Positions 60,981 to 64,000 of a DNA stretch of 64,000 nt are shown here, in pieces (position 1 is the first letter of the stretch; every line of letters starts with the position of its first letter). Location: NCBI GenBank assembly GCA_007258455.2, contig VDFB02358134.1:213861314-213925313 (forward strand), given 5' to 3'. The notes under the pieces are model-generated. The model ran no database searches. It saw nothing but the letters and a program-made list of their open reading frames with translations, and had not been told where the DNA came from. The translations under genes and the position numbers were made by a program. The stretch is from Sequoia sempervirens (Eukaryota > Streptophyta > Pinopsida > Cupressales > Cupressaceae).

Positions 60981-62187
60981 TCAAGACAATTTGCAAAAGA
61001 AGAAGTCTGGAGTATCTCCCTCAAGTTTTCTAATTTTTAAGAACAACTTAATATTAATTCTAACTTCAAACTATCTAACTAAAAAACTGTAAAGCAGTTT
61101 ATTCCTAAGAAAATAGGAAATGTTTGAACTGAAAACGTAAGAAAATTAATTTAGAAAGCATAATAACTAAATTAAAAAGAACATAAATGACTAAACTAAG
61201 AAGTTGAAAAAATTATAAAAGCAGAAAAACTTATAGCAATCCATAAAATGTTTTCTTAACAATAAAAGATTCTAATAGTTAATAACAAAAACTACGGAAG
61301 TGAAAAGCAATAGATACTTCATAACTAAAATTTCATAACATTAAATTTAATAATTCTCTATAAAACAACGTCATAATAAAAGAAAACACTTATCTACTCC
61401 CATCGAGTGGCCAACTCATGGGTTACCACATTCATTCTCAGCTCACATTCACATCTATTTTAGAAACACTTCTATCAATCATAGTTATCATCCATAACTC
61501 ATAACTCATAATTTTTAGATAACAATCTCTTTATTCATAAACTTTGAAAACATTCTGATAGTATAACATTACATTTTCATTGTATATCATACTTCTAGAC
61601 ATCATATCTTTTATGGACAAACTGTAACTACATCCTATATTTTAGATGGTATGGACAACCATTAAAATATCTAAAATAGATCTATGGATAACTCGTATGT
61701 CTTTAAAAACCTATTACATAGTATTTAAGAGGCTCGAGTTGAGCCATAAAGTCTTTAACTCAAAAGATAACAGAAATAACAACTTTAAAAGCAACTATAT
61801 CCTCAGTCCATCACCCTAAAGTTCTAGAGCATATTTCCAACATATATCTTTAGCCTGTTCTGGAGCACGTCTTGGCTGGATGCTTCAATCTGCAACTTTG
61901 ATTGACCGATTATTATCTACAAAACACTTAAAATAACCCATCAAATATGTATTGGCAAAATACTTCAAGAAATCAAAAGAAATAAATTTTATACAATTTC
62001 TCACTAAAAATTAAACAATTATTTCTCCTAAAATTTAATTAATTGGCAGAGGATAGAGATTTGCATGTATGAACCAGGTCTTTATGGTATTATCATGATG
62101 AGGTTATTTTTACCTCATCATTTCCTCCCCTTCCTAATTCTTGGCAAGTCCTCTTGTCCCTTGATTATAACTCTACCCTCTATTCCC
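60981..62187. other. AT-rich non-coding stretch (right arm)
   Basis: Mirror of 8802-9960 plus margins. It holds the GTTCTGGAGC word near 61858. No gene. Confidence 0.4.
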
Positions 62188-63839
62188 TTATTCATAGTTT
62201 GCACTAATATCATACTTATCTTTTGCTATAACATCAAAGTTTACAGGGGAATTGTGGAAACCTCTATAAAAAGAAACTCCCCCTTTCCATTCATTGAAAA
62301 TTCTATCATCTTGATCTATATTAAAATGAAAAGTAGGGGCTGGATATAGCAATAAAGGAGGTTTGTGCCTCATTCCTATCCATTTTGTTCTGAGATCTAA
62401 AATTTTGGCCAAGGCATCTGCTCTTTTGAAGGACCATCTAATGCTAAGAGGAGAGATCACCTCTCTTTTCTTTAGATATATAAGTAATGGAGTGTATCTC
62501 TCTTCACATGTGTGCCAAGCTTTGCCAACCAATTTCTACCCCTATTCTATGAAATGATTATAACAAACTCGAAGGCTATCATCATACCTCTCCTTCATTT
62601 TCTCATCCAACAAAAGAGCTACAAATGTTTTCTTGAAATTTGTCGGTCTACTATTTGGAGATCTCATTTGAAGTCCTATACTTTTCTCTGCTTGAACATA
62701 TTCCTTATTACGTTCTTGCCAATGGATTTGATTCTGCATAGTAGACAATAGAGATCTTAATTGCACTTCCCCCACAAAAAGATTAACAAAAAAATTAGTA
62801 TGCTTTTCTAACAAAAGATCATGTTTAAAGAATTCACAGAGCATATGTTTCTCTTCAGGCTTTGAGTTTGCAATTTTTTTAACAAATTCTTTATCATTAG
62901 GTTCATGAGGTTGGTCATTGTAAATTCTAGGCAATTTCCATCTAAAACATTGTTCATTGAAAACATTGAATACAATCTTGATGGTCTTCTAGAGGATAAA
63001 AGAAATTCAGCTATTTGACATGCATCTTGTTTCCCCTTATAAGCTTTATGAAATGCTTCCCTTAATAACACCATTTCCATTTTCAATCTATTATTCTCAA
63101 TTTGTGCATTCCTTAGGAAATAGCACCATTCCATCCATTTCATTAATAATGAAGGAATATGAATTTGGAACCATTCAGTTACCATTGGTTTGGTTTGAAC
63201 TTCTTTGGATTCCATCATTGGTTTACTTGTGCTTTCCTACAAGTCCTGCTCTAATTCTATAATCTTACTAAGAGAAGCATTTAATTCTTCCTTCTGTCTT
63301 TTCTTTTCTTCTTCAAAGGCTGAAAACATGAGCATAAAATTTCCTTTTAAATTCTGAATTTCTTTATTTAATCCATCTTTGTGTATCCTATTTTCCTCAT
63401 TACAATTCTGAATTTGTATTTGCAGCTCACTAATAGATGTATCTTTTCCCTACATTTTCAGCTTTAAATCTTGAATTTCTTGATCCCTTTTATTTATTAT
63501 AATCTTATACACCATTATTTCCTCTTGTTGCAATTCCATCTTTTCCTTATTTTCATGCAACTGACTTCTTAACTCTTCTATCTCTAATTTCAATTTTTCC
63601 AATTCTATATTAATATTTTCAGTTTCAACTATTTCAACAGCTTTATTGATAACTGGAGACAAATTTCCTAACATACTGTCATCAACCTCCATAGGAAGTG
63701 GAGATTGTCCCCTTTATGTTTCCTTTTTTTCTTGTTCTACACTTCTTCTTCAACACCAAATGAAAATGTACTTCTTCAACAGACATTTCTTTTTCTAAGG
63801 ATTGGTGAATTGACTCCTTAGTTTCCAAGGTTTTCTTTT
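62188..63839 (-). pseudogene. Coiled-coil retroelement accessory frame (right copy)
   Basis: Minus-strand mirror of 7150-8801, with pieces 63692-63450, 63218-62808, 62934-62542 and 62532-62188. The last two are residue-identical to the left copy. The first two differ at many residues (for example 9 of 80 in the first), and a small indel near 63745 shifts the frame upstream. The homologous part ends at 63839. Confidence 0.58.
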
Positions 63840-64000
63840 GCTTTTTATATTTTGACCTATTCCCTTTACTTTGTATTGGGGTTTATGTAGATCTAGAACA
63901 ATATTTTGCTCCGCCTTAAAGGAGGAGTATCCTAATAATTTAAATGGTTGGATCATTTAGAAGAATAGTTCTTCTTTTCCTCTTCTTAACAGGATGAGTA
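63840..64000 (-). other. Right flank outside the inverted repeat
   Basis: Unrelated to 6990-7149. On the minus strand it reads KKRKRRTILLNDP then stops, so it could be another version of the N-terminal linker of the coiled-coil protein. Too short to assign. Confidence 0.3.

Larger units (their letters stand above)
42149..63839. repeat. Right arm of giant inverted repeat (about 21.7 kb)
   Basis: Reverse complement of 7150-28917. The inner edge (CCTATTGCCCTAAAAC) pairs with the last bases before the gap. The outer edge is the word AAGGTTTTCTTT at about 63828-63839, opposite AAAGAAAACCTT at 7149-7160; sequence beyond is unrelated to the left flank. Confidence 0.95.

Noticed and set aside
7150..63839. 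Chloroplast-type inverted repeat
   Set aside because: The arm length is in the plastid range, but the arms contain LTR retrotransposons and no rRNA, tRNA or plastid genes.
1..64000. A bacterial-style operon, defence system or toxin locus
   Set aside because: There are no operon-like runs of intact genes or ribosome-binding sites; all coding traces are decayed plant retroelements.

Overview
The window reads as nuclear DNA from a large, repeat-rich plant genome. I see no convincing host gene, rRNA gene, tRNA gene, CRISPR array or plastid gene. It is AT-rich, and nearly everything recognisable comes from LTR retrotransposons of the Ty3/gypsy type and their non-autonomous relatives. The style of the pol and gag-like reading frames and the size of the elements suggest a gymnosperm, perhaps a conifer. 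That is an impression from protein style, not a demonstration. All coding sequence is broken by stops and frameshifts.

The dominant structure is a very large inverted repeat. Positions 7150-28917 reappear, reverse-complemented, at 42149-63839 (about 21.7 kb per arm). Long stretches are identical by eye. The differences sit in a few clusters: the outermost 0.75 kb, about 15.9-17.3 kb and about 26.1-26.3 kb of the left arm. The inner end of the left arm coincides to the base with a run of exactly 100 N (28918-29017). This may therefore be a real genomic palindrome, or two allelic or duplicated contigs scaffolded in opposite orientation.

Layout: (1) 1-5061 is a decayed gypsy pol (RT/RNase H, integrase) split by a 2943-bp TG...CA insertion (542-3484) with a perfect ATATT target duplication. 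(2) 5062-7149 holds a tandem repeat, a TATA-like promoter, intron-like splice signals and a plant-retroelement gag-like frame. (3) 7150-28917 is the left arm: a coiled-coil retroelement frame, a truncated LTR-plus-leader of 'family H' on the minus strand, a diverged repeat array, and a complete 13.5-kb non-autonomous LTR element (14283-27775, TSD CTATG, minus strand). (4) 28918-29017 is the gap. (5) 29018-42148 is the central spacer, holding a complete 8.7-kb element of family H (30295-38981, TSD GGTTA) that keeps gag and protease remnants but has no RT or integrase. (6) 42149-63839 is the right arm, the mirror of (3). (7) 63840-64000 is a short divergent flank.

The most structured signal not explained by gene calls is a family of about 35-bp imperfect hairpins. 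Their halves resemble GGGACTCATACGCC and GGCGTATGAGTCCC. They recur in the LTRs and leader of family H, centrally and in both arms, and show paired substitutions between copies. The large minus-strand element also carries a frame of about 730 codons whose five internal stops are each one C-to-T change from a sense codon.
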